From Tenacibaculum agarivorans (GTDB lineage Bacteria > Bacteroidota > Bacteroidia > Flavobacteriales > Flavobacteriaceae), in NCBI RefSeq assembly GCF_001936575.1, contig NZ_MSMP01000014.1, positions 62,001 to 126,000 on the forward strand: a stretch of DNA of 64,000 nucleotides, read 5' to 3'. The notes under the pieces are model-generated. The model had not been told where the DNA came from and made no database searches. It saw only the letters and a program-made list of their open reading frames with translations. This document shows positions 27,863 to 35,582 of the stretch, one piece after another. Made by a program: the position numbers and the translations under genes. Within the stretch, counting starts at the first letter, position 1. Every line of letters begins with the position of its first letter.

Positions 27863-27889
27863 TTAATGAAATTTTCATGTAAATAAAAA

Positions 27890-27915
27890 GAGAAAGTACC
27901 AAAAAGCACTTTCTC
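27890..27915 (-). terminator. Terminator of NAMPT gene / NAD island
   Basis: GAGAAAGT (27890-27897) and ACTTTCTC (27908-27915), followed on the minus strand by a T-rich run. It closes the island 25 bp after the NAMPT stop. Confidence 0.8.
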
Positions 27916-27939
27916 AAATTTATTTAAATGTTAAGAATT

Positions 27940-29391
27940 TTAGCGTATTCTTTTTCTAATTTCAGATAAATTATCATCAATTAGTAATTTTCCGTCTCTA
28001 AACACTTCTCTTAATTCTCCTTTTTGCTCTTCTTCCCAAGAAACTTGATCTACTAATGTATAGACTCCGTCTTCTTTTTCAATTTTAATCAATCCTTTTG
28101 CTGACTTCTTAGTTCCATCATCTGTGATTGGATCTTTATAGATTTCTCTACCTTCACCATTAACTTCTCCATAAGTTGCTTTCATAGCAAAACCAAAAGT
28201 ATCTCTTGTATTGTATTGATAAGTGAAAGAACCGATCCCTAAAACTACATTGGTAGATGCAAATCCTTTTTGTTTTAATCGCTCACAGATTTGAGTAGCT
28301 CTTTCTAACGTAATGCTATCTCCATAAATAGCTCCTATATGCGGATCTAGCTCTTTATAACCTTTATCATTAGTTACACCTCCAAAAATCTCCCAAAGTA
28401 ACTCTACAACACCTTTCTGTTCTACTTCTGAAGCACCATTTGGATTTCCACAAATTATATCTACAGGGTCTCCACTGTCAGGACGAATTACGACTTTACC
28501 ATCTCTTGCTAATACTTCTTCTTTTAAATTAGGTAGATATTCCGTGAGTACTTTCCATAAATCCCAAGTATCTGAAACAATAGATACAATTCCGTTAGGA
28601 TATACTTCAGTAATTAAACGTTTAAATGTTTCTTCTTCTCCTATATTGGTTCCCATACACATTACTGAATGCTCTGTTGCAGCTACAGAACCACCTATTA
28701 ATTCTGTATCAGAATTAGTATTGTAATATTGTTCTAGAAAATCAATAGCTGGTATAGTATCTGTTCCAGTAAAACTCAATAAGTGTCCTGATGCTGATAA
28801 TACTGCTGCTTCTAAGCCTGCCATTCCCCTCATAGAGAAATCGTGACCTTGCCAATCTACAAATTCAGGAATTGAAGATGTTTCTGCAGCATAGGTATCC
28901 AAAATTTTTCTGTACTGCTTGGCTATTGTTGCTGAATTACAAGGCAACCAAATAGTTGTCGACAATAAGGTTTCAAAATAGTTTGTTAACCAAAAGAATT
29001 CTGGCAATGTATTGTACATTGTAAACATTGGAACTCTAATAGGTACAGCAACTCCTTCTGGTAATGCTTTTATCACTATGGGTAAAAAACCTAAATCGTG
29101 TAAAGCTGCAATATGCTCTACACCTACTTGATTTTCTCCTAAATAATTATTGATTCTTCTTGCGTATTTCTTTACAATTTCATCTTTAGGCTTTTGAAAG
29201 AAATTCTGGCTGAATTCTTCTATTACATATTTTTTAATGAAATATTGTAAACCAAAAAATACCACTTCATTTACTCCTTCTATTCTACTTTTTCTTGGCG
29301 TCCAATTAGAATATACCAAAGTAGTATTGTCTGGATATTGCCTTCTGTGGTCAACTTTATAACCGTCTGTATATAATAATGGATTTATCAT
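27940..29391 (-). CDS. nadV: Nicotinamide phosphoribosyltransferase (NadV/NAMPT-like)
   Basis: A 483-residue NAMPT-family enzyme. NAMPT joins nicotinamide and PRPP to NMN, the entry step of one-step NAD+ salvage. Visible family elements are the N-terminal TDGYKVDHRRQYP, an active-site AATEHSVMC, the VSDTWDLWKV strand and RPDSGDP (Arg and Asp contact the nicotinamide ring), and KDPITDDGTKKSAKGL near the C-terminus. It is the last gene of the minus-strand island. Two NrtR-type operators cover its promoter. Phage relatives called Namat use ADP-ribose pyrophosphate instead of PRPP, and sequence reading alone cannot tell the two activities apart. Confidence 0.93.
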   Translation of the reverse strand: MINPLLYTDGYKVDHRRQYPDNTTLVYSNWTPRKSRIEGVNEVVFFGLQYFIKKYVIEEFSQNFFQKPKDEIVKKYARRINNYLGENQVGVEHIAALHDLGFLPIVIKALPEGVAVPIRVPMFTMYNTLPEFFWLTNYFETLLSTTIWLPCNSATIAKQYRKILDTYAAETSSIPEFVDWQGHDFSMRGMAGLEAAVLSASGHLLSFTGTDTIPAIDFLEQYYNTNSDTELIGGSVAATEHSVMCMGTNIGEEETFKRLITEVYPNGIVSIVSDTWDLWKVLTEYLPNLKEEVLARDGKVVIRPDSGDPVDIICGNPNGASEVEQKGVVELLWEIFGGVTNDKGYKELDPHIGAIYGDSITLERATQICERLKQKGFASTNVVLGIGSFTYQYNTRDTFGFAMKATYGEVNGEGREIYKDPITDDGTKKSAKGLIKIEKEDGVYTLVDQVSWEEEQKGELREVFRDGKLLIDDNLSEIRKRIR

Positions 29392-29402
29392 AGTTAAATT
29401 AT

Positions 29403-29475
29403 TTTGCGTAAATACAACACAAATATATATTATATTTTCATTTTACACAAATTATTTGCGTAATATTTACACAAA
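29403..29475 (-). promoter_or_regulatory. nadV promoter with two NrtR-type operators
   Basis: On the minus strand a -33 TTTG (29451-29448) and -7 TATATTTG (29427-29420) are 20 bp apart. Site A (29403-29423) overlaps the -7 element and site B (29455-29475) lies upstream. Site B is a perfect TTTGYGTAA-N3-TTACRCAAA, and its right half includes the stop codon of the preceding gene. A lone half-site at 29443-29451 covers the -33 box. Confidence 0.75.
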
Positions 29476-29892
29476 TTTAAAATTTATCAAATTTTTATAT
29501 AAAGGAACATCATATTTTTCACAAAGTACATGAACATATCTACTTTTATAAAAGCTATCTGGACAAATAACAATCAACTTTTCTGATTTAGCATATAGCC
29601 CTAATTCAACTAGTGAAATTGGAGATGTAGCTTCTGGTAAGAGATTTAAAATGATTTTATCAGCAAATTCTAAAGCATTTAATTCCCAAAGTATGTGGTT
29701 TTTCATCGCCTTATCAGTGAGCTGATCATGCTTTGTATTTGTGGGATCTAAAAAATGAATTTTCCGTGTATTCTTTTGAATTATAGAAAATCTCCAAGGT
29801 TTAGCTGTAGTGTAATCGATACTCCCTGCTAAAAAATAGTATTGATATCCTTCTTCTTTAATTGGAAGTTCATCTTTACTTGTGTATATCAT
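29467..29892 (-). CDS. Nucleoside 2-deoxyribosyltransferase-like protein
   Basis: A 141-residue Rossmann-like protein of the nucleoside deoxyribosyltransferase superfamily (Nuc_deoxyrib_tr2 type). Signatures are FLAGSIDYTTAKPW near the N-terminus and a catalytic-Glu segment ISLVELGLYAKS near 94-105. Members cleave or exchange N-glycosidic bonds of nucleosides or nucleotides. In this NAD/ADP-ribose setting it might act on a nucleotide glycosidic bond, perhaps from NAD, NMN or modified bases (inference). It lies between the NADAR pseudogene and nadV. Confidence 0.8.
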   Translation of the reverse strand: MIYTSKDELPIKEEGYQYYFLAGSIDYTTAKPWRFSIIQKNTRKIHFLDPTNTKHDQLTDKAMKNHILWELNALEFADKIILNLLPEATSPISLVELGLYAKSEKLIVICPDSFYKSRYVHVLCEKYDVPLYKNLINFKFV

Positions 29893-29973
29893 AATGTGAA
29901 TTTTAGATCAAAATTCTTGTCAGTTCTAATGAGTTTATTGAGTAATAATTTCGATATCATTAGCATGTTTATT

Positions 29974-30089
29974 TGTCATTGCGAAGAAGTACAACGGATG
30001 AAGCAATCTTTATCTTAAAAAACGAGGTTTTCGTCCTTAAATTAACAGATTACTTCTTCACTTCACTATGTTTCGTTCATCGTAATGAC
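29974..30089. repeat. Palindromic intergenic element inside the NAD island
   Basis: An imperfect inverted repeat fills the 289-bp gap. TGTCATTGCGAAGAAG and GAAGCAATCT on the left are mirrored by AGATTACTTCTTC and CGTAATGAC on the right. It resembles common flavobacterial REP-like elements. No gene is seen in this gap. Confidence 0.6.
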
Positions 30090-30181
30090 CGCTTAAATTT
30101 GATATCATAAAAATTCGTTTCACAAAATTTTTGTCGGGGGCACTTAGTGACATTAAATGAAATTAAGGATATTATAAGTCA

Positions 30182-30727
30182 TTAACTTAATTGATCTCTC
30201 ACTTCCATTAATGCATATCCTAGTAAATTATGTCCTCTCCATAAATTGGGATTCAATGCTTTTTCATTGGACTGCCCCATACCTATTCCCCAAATGCGAT
30301 CCCTTGGACTTGCTTCAACAATAATTCGATTGTTCGTTTTTAGTAAAAAAGATTTTAGTTTTTCATCTTGAGAAAATTTAGCCAAGTTTCCTTTTACTAC
30401 AACTTGAAATTTATGTTCATCCCATATTTTAGGATTAAAGTTTTGAACTTTTCGCCCTAACTTTTTTGCTTCATGTGGGGGTTCAACTTCCAAAATTTGA
30501 GCTAATATTTCTTCATCTTTAAATAACCTAGCTTTTTCTGCCATCATATAATGTTCTGCAGTTTTGTAATTAACTTCATTAATTAAGAACTCCTACTCCC
30601 ACCATTGACTGAAACAACTTTTTCCTATACTTCCATCTTTATTCGGTTGATGTCCCCAAAAGAATAAAAACTTTAGTGTTTCTCCTTTATTAAATCGTTC
30701 TTGTATCATAACATTAGAATATTTCAT
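30182..30727 (-). pseudogene. NADAR domain gene interrupted by in-frame TAG
   Basis: From ATG 30727 the frame encodes a complete NADAR (NAD/ADP-ribose, YbiA-like) protein of 181 codons with a single TAG at 30593-30595. Before it lies KFLFFWGHQPNKDGSIGKSC then FSQWWE. After it, without frame shift, come YKTAEHYMMAEKARLF, RDRIWGIGMG and NLWRGHNLLGYALMEVR, all family hallmarks. Protein similarity runs through the stop, so this is a point nonsense mutation, stop readthrough, or a sequencing error. An internal ATG at 30547 could yield only a truncated protein lacking the N-terminal motif. NADAR enzymes remove ADP-ribose from guanine bases and hydrolyse related N-glycosides. Confidence 0.85.
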
Positions 30728-30742
30728 AACATTTTTTATTGA

Positions 30743-31501
30743 TTAAACATTCTCCTCTACAATTATATGTGGAGCTTCGTTTCTTCCTCTTTCTATTGGA
30801 TATAACAAGTACACAGGTTCACTTTGAATAAAATCTTTAGTTTCTATGTTTAGGGCTGTTAAGCATCCTTTAAACGCAGCTCCAGTATCTACATTCCATA
30901 CATTCTCTCCATTCATAGGCTCAAATTCATTGTATCGTGTAGTAGGTGTATGTCCGATATAAATTTCATTAAACAATAATAATCGTTTAGGATATAACAA
31001 CGAATCTTTCTGAATTTGTTTGTCCATAGCTACAGCCATTTCCCATAAAGTTCTGTCCCAATTAAAATTAGAGGAATATACTTCTTTTTGAGGACCATGC
31101 ATAGATGAGAATCCTGCATGAATAAACAAACGATTTTGATTGTCCACATAAAATAAATCCATGCGTTCAATAAAATTCAAGTGTTCTTTCTTTCGAGCAT
31201 CTGAGTACCCTTCATAACTTTGAATTGTCATTTTTCCCCCATGAAATAGCCAAGAGTCTGGAGCTAATCCTTGTCGCAACCAATTTTCACAATATTCATC
31301 ATGATTTCCTTTAATGAAAATACAATTGTGTTGATGTTGAAAATCCATCAAAAAATCAATTACTTGTGCTGATTCACTCCAACCGTCTACATAGTCTCCT
31401 AAAAAAATAAGGGTATCTTTTTTGGTAAGTTTTAGTTTCGTTAATAATTGTTGTAACGCTTTTAATCCGCCATGTATATCGCCTATTGTAAATATTCTCA
31501 T
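30743..31501 (-). CDS. Metallophosphoesterase (PrpA / lambda phosphatase-like)
   Basis: A 252-residue calcineurin-like phosphoesterase. The metal-site motifs are in order: GDIHGG (7-12), GDYVDGW (35-41), GNHDEY (65-70), then downstream histidines in LFIHAGFSSM and YIGHTPTTRYN, the latter followed by NVDTGAAFKG. This is the PPP-type Ser/Thr phosphatase pattern shared by PrpA, phage lambda phosphatase and ApaH-like RNA decapping enzymes. In this island it may dephosphorylate ADP-ribose phosphates made after the KptA reaction, or act on RNA ends (inference). It is 9 bp after kptA and 15 bp before the NADAR gene. Confidence 0.88.
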   Translation of the reverse strand: MRIFTIGDIHGGLKALQQLLTKLKLTKKDTLIFLGDYVDGWSESAQVIDFLMDFQHQHNCIFIKGNHDEYCENWLRQGLAPDSWLFHGGKMTIQSYEGYSDARKKEHLNFIERMDLFYVDNQNRLFIHAGFSSMHGPQKEVYSSNFNWDRTLWEMAVAMDKQIQKDSLLYPKRLLLFNEIYIGHTPTTRYNEFEPMNGENVWNVDTGAAFKGCLTALNIETKDFIQSEPVYLLYPIERGRNEAPHIIVEENV

Positions 31502-31510
31502 AATATTTTC

Positions 31511-32062
31511 TTATTCTTTAAACTTAATAAAAGTAACAGGAACACGCTCAGTTAACCAAACTCCATTCTTAGATTTATAGAATTCATAACCTTTCCTAAA
31601 CATTTCTCCTGAATTGATTGTTAGAATAATAGGTTTTCCTCTCCTACTTCCTACTTTAGTCGCCGTTTCTATATCTTGACTTAAATGTACGTGTTGTCTG
31701 TTCATTTTTTGCAATCCTTTTTCTTGAATTGCCCCTAAAAATTTGTCAACTGTTCCGTGATACAATACTTCAGGGGGTTGAACAGCTTCAAGTTCTAAAT
31801 CAATTGTTTTTAATGAATGTCCCTGATTTGCTCTTATCTTAGTTTTATCTTCATTAAAACTAAAACGTTGTTTGTCATTCGTTACTACTACTTCTTCTAA
31901 TTCTTGTATCGAAAAGTGCTTTCTTTTTCTCTTTGACTTTTCTATAAGCTCATCTACATCAGCCCAACCTTTTTCATCTAATGTTAAACTAATAGTTTCC
32001 GGTTGATGACGTAAGAGTAGACTTAAAAATTTACTTAGTTTTCTTTTATCTTTTTCGTTCAT
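31511..32062 (-). CDS. kptA: RNA 2'-phosphotransferase KptA/Tpt1
   Basis: A 183-residue Tpt1-family enzyme. It transfers an internal RNA 2'-phosphate to NAD+, giving repaired RNA, nicotinamide and ADP-ribose 1'',2''-cyclic phosphate. The Tpt1 signature is intact: SLLLRHQPETISL with the first Arg-His, RANQGHS, LYHGT, HVHLS and a C-terminal GVWLTERVP. Length is typical. Its product feeds naturally into the macrodomain proteins and NAD-rebuilding enzymes of the same cluster, which is why its position here is meaningful (inference). Confidence 0.93.
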   Translation of the reverse strand: MNEKDKRKLSKFLSLLLRHQPETISLTLDEKGWADVDELIEKSKRKRKHFSIQELEEVVVTNDKQRFSFNEDKTKIRANQGHSLKTIDLELEAVQPPEVLYHGTVDKFLGAIQEKGLQKMNRQHVHLSQDIETATKVGSRRGKPIILTINSGEMFRKGYEFYKSKNGVWLTERVPVTFIKFKE

Positions 32063-32083
32063 GTTTACTTAATAGTTTATTTT

Positions 32084-32212
32084 CTGCCATTCCGAATGAA
32101 TCTTTTTATTAAAAAAACAGGTTACCTTACTTCTCCTTCGATAAACTCAGGGTGCGCTTCGATAAACTCAGGATACGCTTGGATATTCAGGGTCCGTTCG
32201 TAATGACTTTAT
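32084..32212. repeat. Palindromic element with three 21-bp tandem units
   Basis: Outer ends CCATTCCGAA and TTCGTAATGAC are imperfectly inverted. Inside are three tandem units, CTTCGATAAACTCAGGGTGCG (32136-32156), a close copy (32157-32177) and a degenerate 19-bp copy (32178-32196). Confidence 0.65.
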
Positions 32213-32214
32213 TT

Positions 32215-32691
32215 TTATTTATTCAAATCATAGACTACCGTTTGTATTTGATTCTTTAACAAACTATTTTCTAAAATAGGCACTATGTTTTCCCATTTTC
32301 CTCCGGCTAATCCACAACCTATTCTTGGCATATGTACTGAAGCATTTATCAATACAGCTTTCTCTGTTACAGTAGCTAAACCGTGTTCAATGGCTTTATA
32401 GCGTATGGGTGGATTACCATTTTCATCTTTTCTGATTTTGTGCTGACCTATTACATTGGCTACCCACAGCTCTTCTTCAACTTGTATAAATTGAACGGCT
32501 CCTAATTCAAATCCTTCTTTAGATTTGTACCAAATTCTATACTTATTTTCTGGTAATTTCCATCGTTTAGAAATTGCTAAAACAAATCCTTTTCCCCAAG
32601 CTCCAATATCATTACAGATATGAACTAAAATTTTATTTCCTTCCCCCACCGGTTGCGTAGCATCTCCTTTTCTATATTGTATTGTACTCAT
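32215..32691 (-). CDS. Macrodomain protein (TARG1/ALC1-like)
   Basis: A 158-residue stand-alone macrodomain. The ADP-ribose-binding loop reads LVHICNDIGAWGKGFVLAISKRW; the GKG lysine corresponds to the catalytic Lys of TARG1/DarG-type hydrolases. A second loop, ASVHMPRIGCGLAGGKW, matches the phosphate-binding region. Such enzymes cleave ADP-ribose esters or thymidine ADP-ribose, or process ADP-ribose-1''-phosphate. No DarT-like partner is adjacent. It is one of two dissimilar macrodomains in the island, suggesting different substrates. Confidence 0.9.
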   Translation of the reverse strand: MSTIQYRKGDATQPVGEGNKILVHICNDIGAWGKGFVLAISKRWKLPENKYRIWYKSKEGFELGAVQFIQVEEELWVANVIGQHKIRKDENGNPPIRYKAIEHGLATVTEKAVLINASVHMPRIGCGLAGGKWENIVPILENSLLKNQIQTVVYDLNK

Positions 32692-32703
32692 TTCGATTTG
32701 ATA

Positions 32704-33570
32704 TTAACTCCATGTTCTGGAATGTAAAATATCCTTTTTCATTTGTCCCACAGGAACACAATGCACAGGTATTTTTATATTATAATACTTCTTTAATCTA
32801 AAAATTGATTCATCTATTTGTTGTTGATTGTACCTAGAAGAAAAATGTCCTATAATTAATTGCTCTATATTAATATTAGCTACCATTTCCATAACTTCTT
32901 CTAATGAACTATGTTTATTCTTGTTATTTCCACTAACTAATTCTTCTTTAGTCAAAAAAGTAGCTTCGTGAATTAAAACTTTACAATTATCATATTTTGA
33001 ATAGTCATAGACTGGTGTATCACCTGAATAGATTAGTATCGTTTTTCTTATTTGCTCTTGAATGAAATTATCTCCTTTCTCTTTTTTAATAGCTATCAAT
33101 GCTGCAGACGATAAATTTCTAAATTCTGACTTGAGCTTATTTTTGGTTTCCTCTACTTTATATGATAAACTTTTCAATTGACCTTCAACATCTATATGTT
33201 GATTCTCAAAACAAGTTACTTCATAATTTGGTTTGATCGGAATAACTTGTTCGTTATCTAACGGTTTCCATTGTGTTCCAAAAGTATGTGGATCAAATTT
33301 AGATGTAAATTCAGCTAAAAAAGGAAATGAACCTGAATCTTTCGGATAGTAGATAATTGGTTTTCTATGTGCAAATAACTGATTGTACTGTAATAATCCA
33401 GCTAAATGGTCACGATCTGCATTAGAAATAAATACATGTTTAATCTTACCACATTTCCCCATCAAATTGGAAGTAAGTCCGTCTCCAGCATCAAAAAGTA
33501 AACCTAACTCTTCAATGAAGTACCAAGTAGCAAATAATGCAGTTGAATAGGCATTTATAGTTAGTTTCAT
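32704..33570 (-). CDS. RNase Z-like metallo-beta-lactamase-fold protein
   Basis: A 288-residue MBL-fold protein resembling RNase Z. Family elements are LLFDAGDG, YSGDTPVYD (bridging Asp), LIHEATF, KHSSLEEV and IGHFSSRYNQQ. The usual THxHxDH metal motif is instead SNADRDH: both histidines are replaced by Asn and Asp, while the terminal Asp-His remains. Activity may be changed or lost. The frame extends to 33663, but those 31 residues translate the palindromic repeat, so ATG 33570 (MKLTINAYST) is chosen. Like KptA it points to RNA ends as a theme of the island. Confidence 0.8.
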   Translation of the reverse strand: MKLTINAYSTALFATWYFIEELGLLFDAGDGLTSNLMGKCGKIKHVFISNADRDHLAGLLQYNQLFAHRKPIIYYPKDSGSFPFLAEFTSKFDPHTFGTQWKPLDNEQVIPIKPNYEVTCFENQHIDVEGQLKSLSYKVEETKNKLKSEFRNLSSAALIAIKKEKGDNFIQEQIRKTILIYSGDTPVYDYSKYDNCKVLIHEATFLTKEELVSGNNKNKHSSLEEVMEMVANINIEQLIIGHFSSRYNQQQIDESIFRLKKYYNIKIPVHCVPVGQMKKDILHSRTWS

Positions 33571-33624
33571 CTCTTCTAAATTTTTGTTATCACGAATAAA
33601 ATGAAGTAACTTTTTTATTAATGA

Positions 33625-33678
33625 ATGGATTACTTCGTGCTGCCTTCGACTTGGCTCAGACAACTAGTCGCGATGACA
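33625..33678. repeat. Repeat fragment sharing core with 19932 element
   Basis: Contains TTCGACTTGGCTCAG, also found at 19937-19951, followed by GTCGCGATGACA. It fills the gap between the YmdB-type macrodomain gene and the RNase Z-like gene. Confidence 0.5.
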
Positions 33679-33679
33679 T

Positions 33680-34189
33680 TTATTTTTTAATAATCTCTTT
33701 ATATATTTTATAGTTTTCTTCATCAAAACACACAAAAATTACTTTTTCTAATACAGGATTTTCTTTTACAGCTTGGATAGCAATTTTAGCTGCCAAATCT
33801 TTTGGAAAACGATAAATTCCTGTACTGATATTCGGAAAAGCAATACTTTCTAAATTATTTTCTTTAGCTAATTGTAGACTATTTCGATAACAATTAGATA
33901 ATAACTCTTTTTCCAATGTTAGTCTATCTCCTCCATTATATACAGGACCTACTGTATGAATCACCTTTTTTGCTGGTAAATTTCCAGCTGTAGTAATTAC
34001 AACTTCTCCTACATTACATTTTCCCTGTGCATTTCTGATGTGTTGACAAGCTTCTAAAATAGCTTTTCCCCCAGCTCTATGAATTGCACCATCTACTCCA
34101 CTACCTCCTAACAAACTAGAATTTGCAGCATTTACAATGACATCTATCTCTATCTTGGTAATATCTCCTTGGACAACTTCTATGTTCAT
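33680..34189 (-). CDS. Macrodomain ADP-ribose hydrolase (YmdB/MacroD-like)
   Basis: A 169-residue MacroD-type macrodomain. The classic signature is complete: [20 protein letters not shown], then [14 protein letters not shown] and [13 protein letters not shown], with [14 protein letters not shown] in the second loop. Members remove O-acetyl-ADP-ribose esters and mono-ADP-ribose from acidic residues. It overlaps the upstream gene by four bases (ATGA-type), showing translational coupling within the island. Confidence 0.95.
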   Translation of the reverse strand: MNIEVVQGDITKIEIDVIVNAANSSLLGGSGVDGAIHRAGGKAILEACQHIRNAQGKCNVGEVVITTAGNLPAKKVIHTVGPVYNGGDRLTLEKELLSNCYRNSLQLAKENNLESIAFPNISTGIYRFPKDLAAKIAIQAVKENPVLEKVIFVCFDEENYKIYKEIIKK

Positions 34190-34611
34190 TTTTCATAAAT
34201 TTTTTCGATAGTTTCACATAATTCTTCAATACTTTTCTTTTCATATGAAGTAAAAGCTTTTCCTATATAAACTTTTACAACTTCTATTTCTCCTATAATA
34301 GCTTCATTAAAATTTGCTAAATCTTGAGCGGGTACCCAAAGCTCATTATGAATTTTACCTCCAACGTTTTCAACTTTATACTTTTGAAATTCTTCTTCGG
34401 TTACCTTAAATTTTGTCACAAAACCTAAATAATTACCAAAAGAATCAGTAGTATTCCATTTACTTGCAATTTCTGATGCGTACTCTTCATTCAACACTGG
34501 GTAAAAAATAGGTTGCCATTCTAATCTTGGTGGAAACTTTTTAAATCTACTTTCTGCTATTAATATGAGCTCCTTTTCTCCGACTGGCCTATATAATGGT
34601 ATTGTTTTCAT
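34186..34611 (-). CDS. Conserved protein of the 'ADP-ribosylation/crystallin J1' label
   Basis: A 141-residue soluble protein beginning [17 protein letters not shown], with [45 protein letters not shown] and [16 protein letters not shown] recognise it as a small bacterial family that databases tend to label 'ADP-ribosylation/crystallin J1', though it does not contain the DraG fold itself. Its function is unknown. It overlaps both neighbours by four bases: DraG upstream and the macrodomain gene downstream. That tight coupling argues for a shared role in ADP-ribose handling. Confidence 0.75.
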   Translation of the reverse strand: MKTIPLYRPVGEKELILIAESRFKKFPPRLEWQPIFYPVLNEEYASEIASKWNTTDSFGNYLGFVTKFKVTEEEFQKYKVENVGGKIHNELWVPAQDLANFNEAIIGEIEVVKVYIGKAFTSYEKKSIEELCETIEKIYEK

Positions 34612-35567
34612 TTTTCTAAACTTTTTAAAAATCGATGTGATAAATTTTTGATATCATTAACCCTAGCTAGCTTATTTATCCATTCTACTGGAACTTTTTC
34701 TACACCATAATATAATCCAGCTATCCCACCTACAACCGTAGCAGTAGTATCCGTATCTTCTCCTAAATTAATTGCTTTAAATACTGCAGTTAAGTAAGAA
34801 GGATATTTTAATAAACACCAAAAACTTGCTTCTAAAGTATGAATAACATAACCTGTTGATTTTATATCATCTATTTCATAATTAGATATATCGTCAAAAA
34901 TAATTCTCTCAAAATGTTTCGTTTCTCTCTTAGATATATTAGTTTCTTCAAAAAACTTTCTAATTACTTTTCTTACTTTTTCATAAGAATCTCTGATGGA
35001 TAATCCTTCTAAAATATGTTCTGCTAATTTCAAATAAACCAAACATGAAATTGCAGAACGAATATGTCCATGAGTTAATGATGATACTTCTCTTATTATT
35101 TGGAATTGTTCTTGTATTGATTTACCTCTTATATGAAAAATTAAAGGTAGAATTCTCATTAAAGATCCATTTCCATTGGTATATTCATCATCTTCATACA
35201 TTAATAACTTAAGAGATTCATCGTCTTTATTACTAATTATTCTGTACAATCTATCTATAGCTCTTGTGGTTTGTATACCAATATCAAAGACATCTCCGTG
35301 CGGTGTCCATATTTCTTCAGATTTCCACTGTATAAATTTTATAGCAATATCTTTTAAGTTATAACCGGACACCAAACTTTCAGCTAAACAAAATGTAAGC
35401 GAACTGTCATCACTCCAAGTTCCTTCTTCCTGATTGTAAGTACCATACCCCAGCATAGAGTCCACAGGATTTTCATTTAACTTTTCTCTTGATGTAAACT
35501 CTACAGGAACTCCCAATGCATCCGCAAGAGACAATCCTAAAAACATAGCTTCTATTTTCTTTTTCAT
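34608..35567 (-). CDS. ADP-ribosylglycohydrolase (DraG family)
   Basis: A 319-residue all-helical dimetal hydrolase. The metal ligands are visible in GTWSDDSSLTFCLAESL (near 49-65) and in LGEDTDTTATVVGGIAGLYYG (near 269-289). HGHIRSAISCL is also a family feature. DraG/ARH enzymes cleave ADP-ribose from arginine, serine or other N- and O-linked sites. It is 15 bp after the bacterial PARG gene and overlaps the next gene by four bases. Together they form a core operon of ADP-ribose-removing enzymes. Confidence 0.94.
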   Translation of the reverse strand: MKKKIEAMFLGLSLADALGVPVEFTSREKLNENPVDSMLGYGTYNQEEGTWSDDSSLTFCLAESLVSGYNLKDIAIKFIQWKSEEIWTPHGDVFDIGIQTTRAIDRLYRIISNKDDESLKLLMYEDDEYTNGNGSLMRILPLIFHIRGKSIQEQFQIIREVSSLTHGHIRSAISCLVYLKLAEHILEGLSIRDSYEKVRKVIRKFFEETNISKRETKHFERIIFDDISNYEIDDIKSTGYVIHTLEASFWCLLKYPSYLTAVFKAINLGEDTDTTATVVGGIAGLYYGVEKVPVEWINKLARVNDIKNLSHRFLKSLEK

Positions 35568-35582
35568 TATTGTTCATTTTAA

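Noticed and set aside
29893..33678. CRISPR-like arrays in the tandem repeat at 32136-32196
   Set aside because: The three 21-bp units are directly adjacent with no spacers and belong to a degenerate palindromic element.
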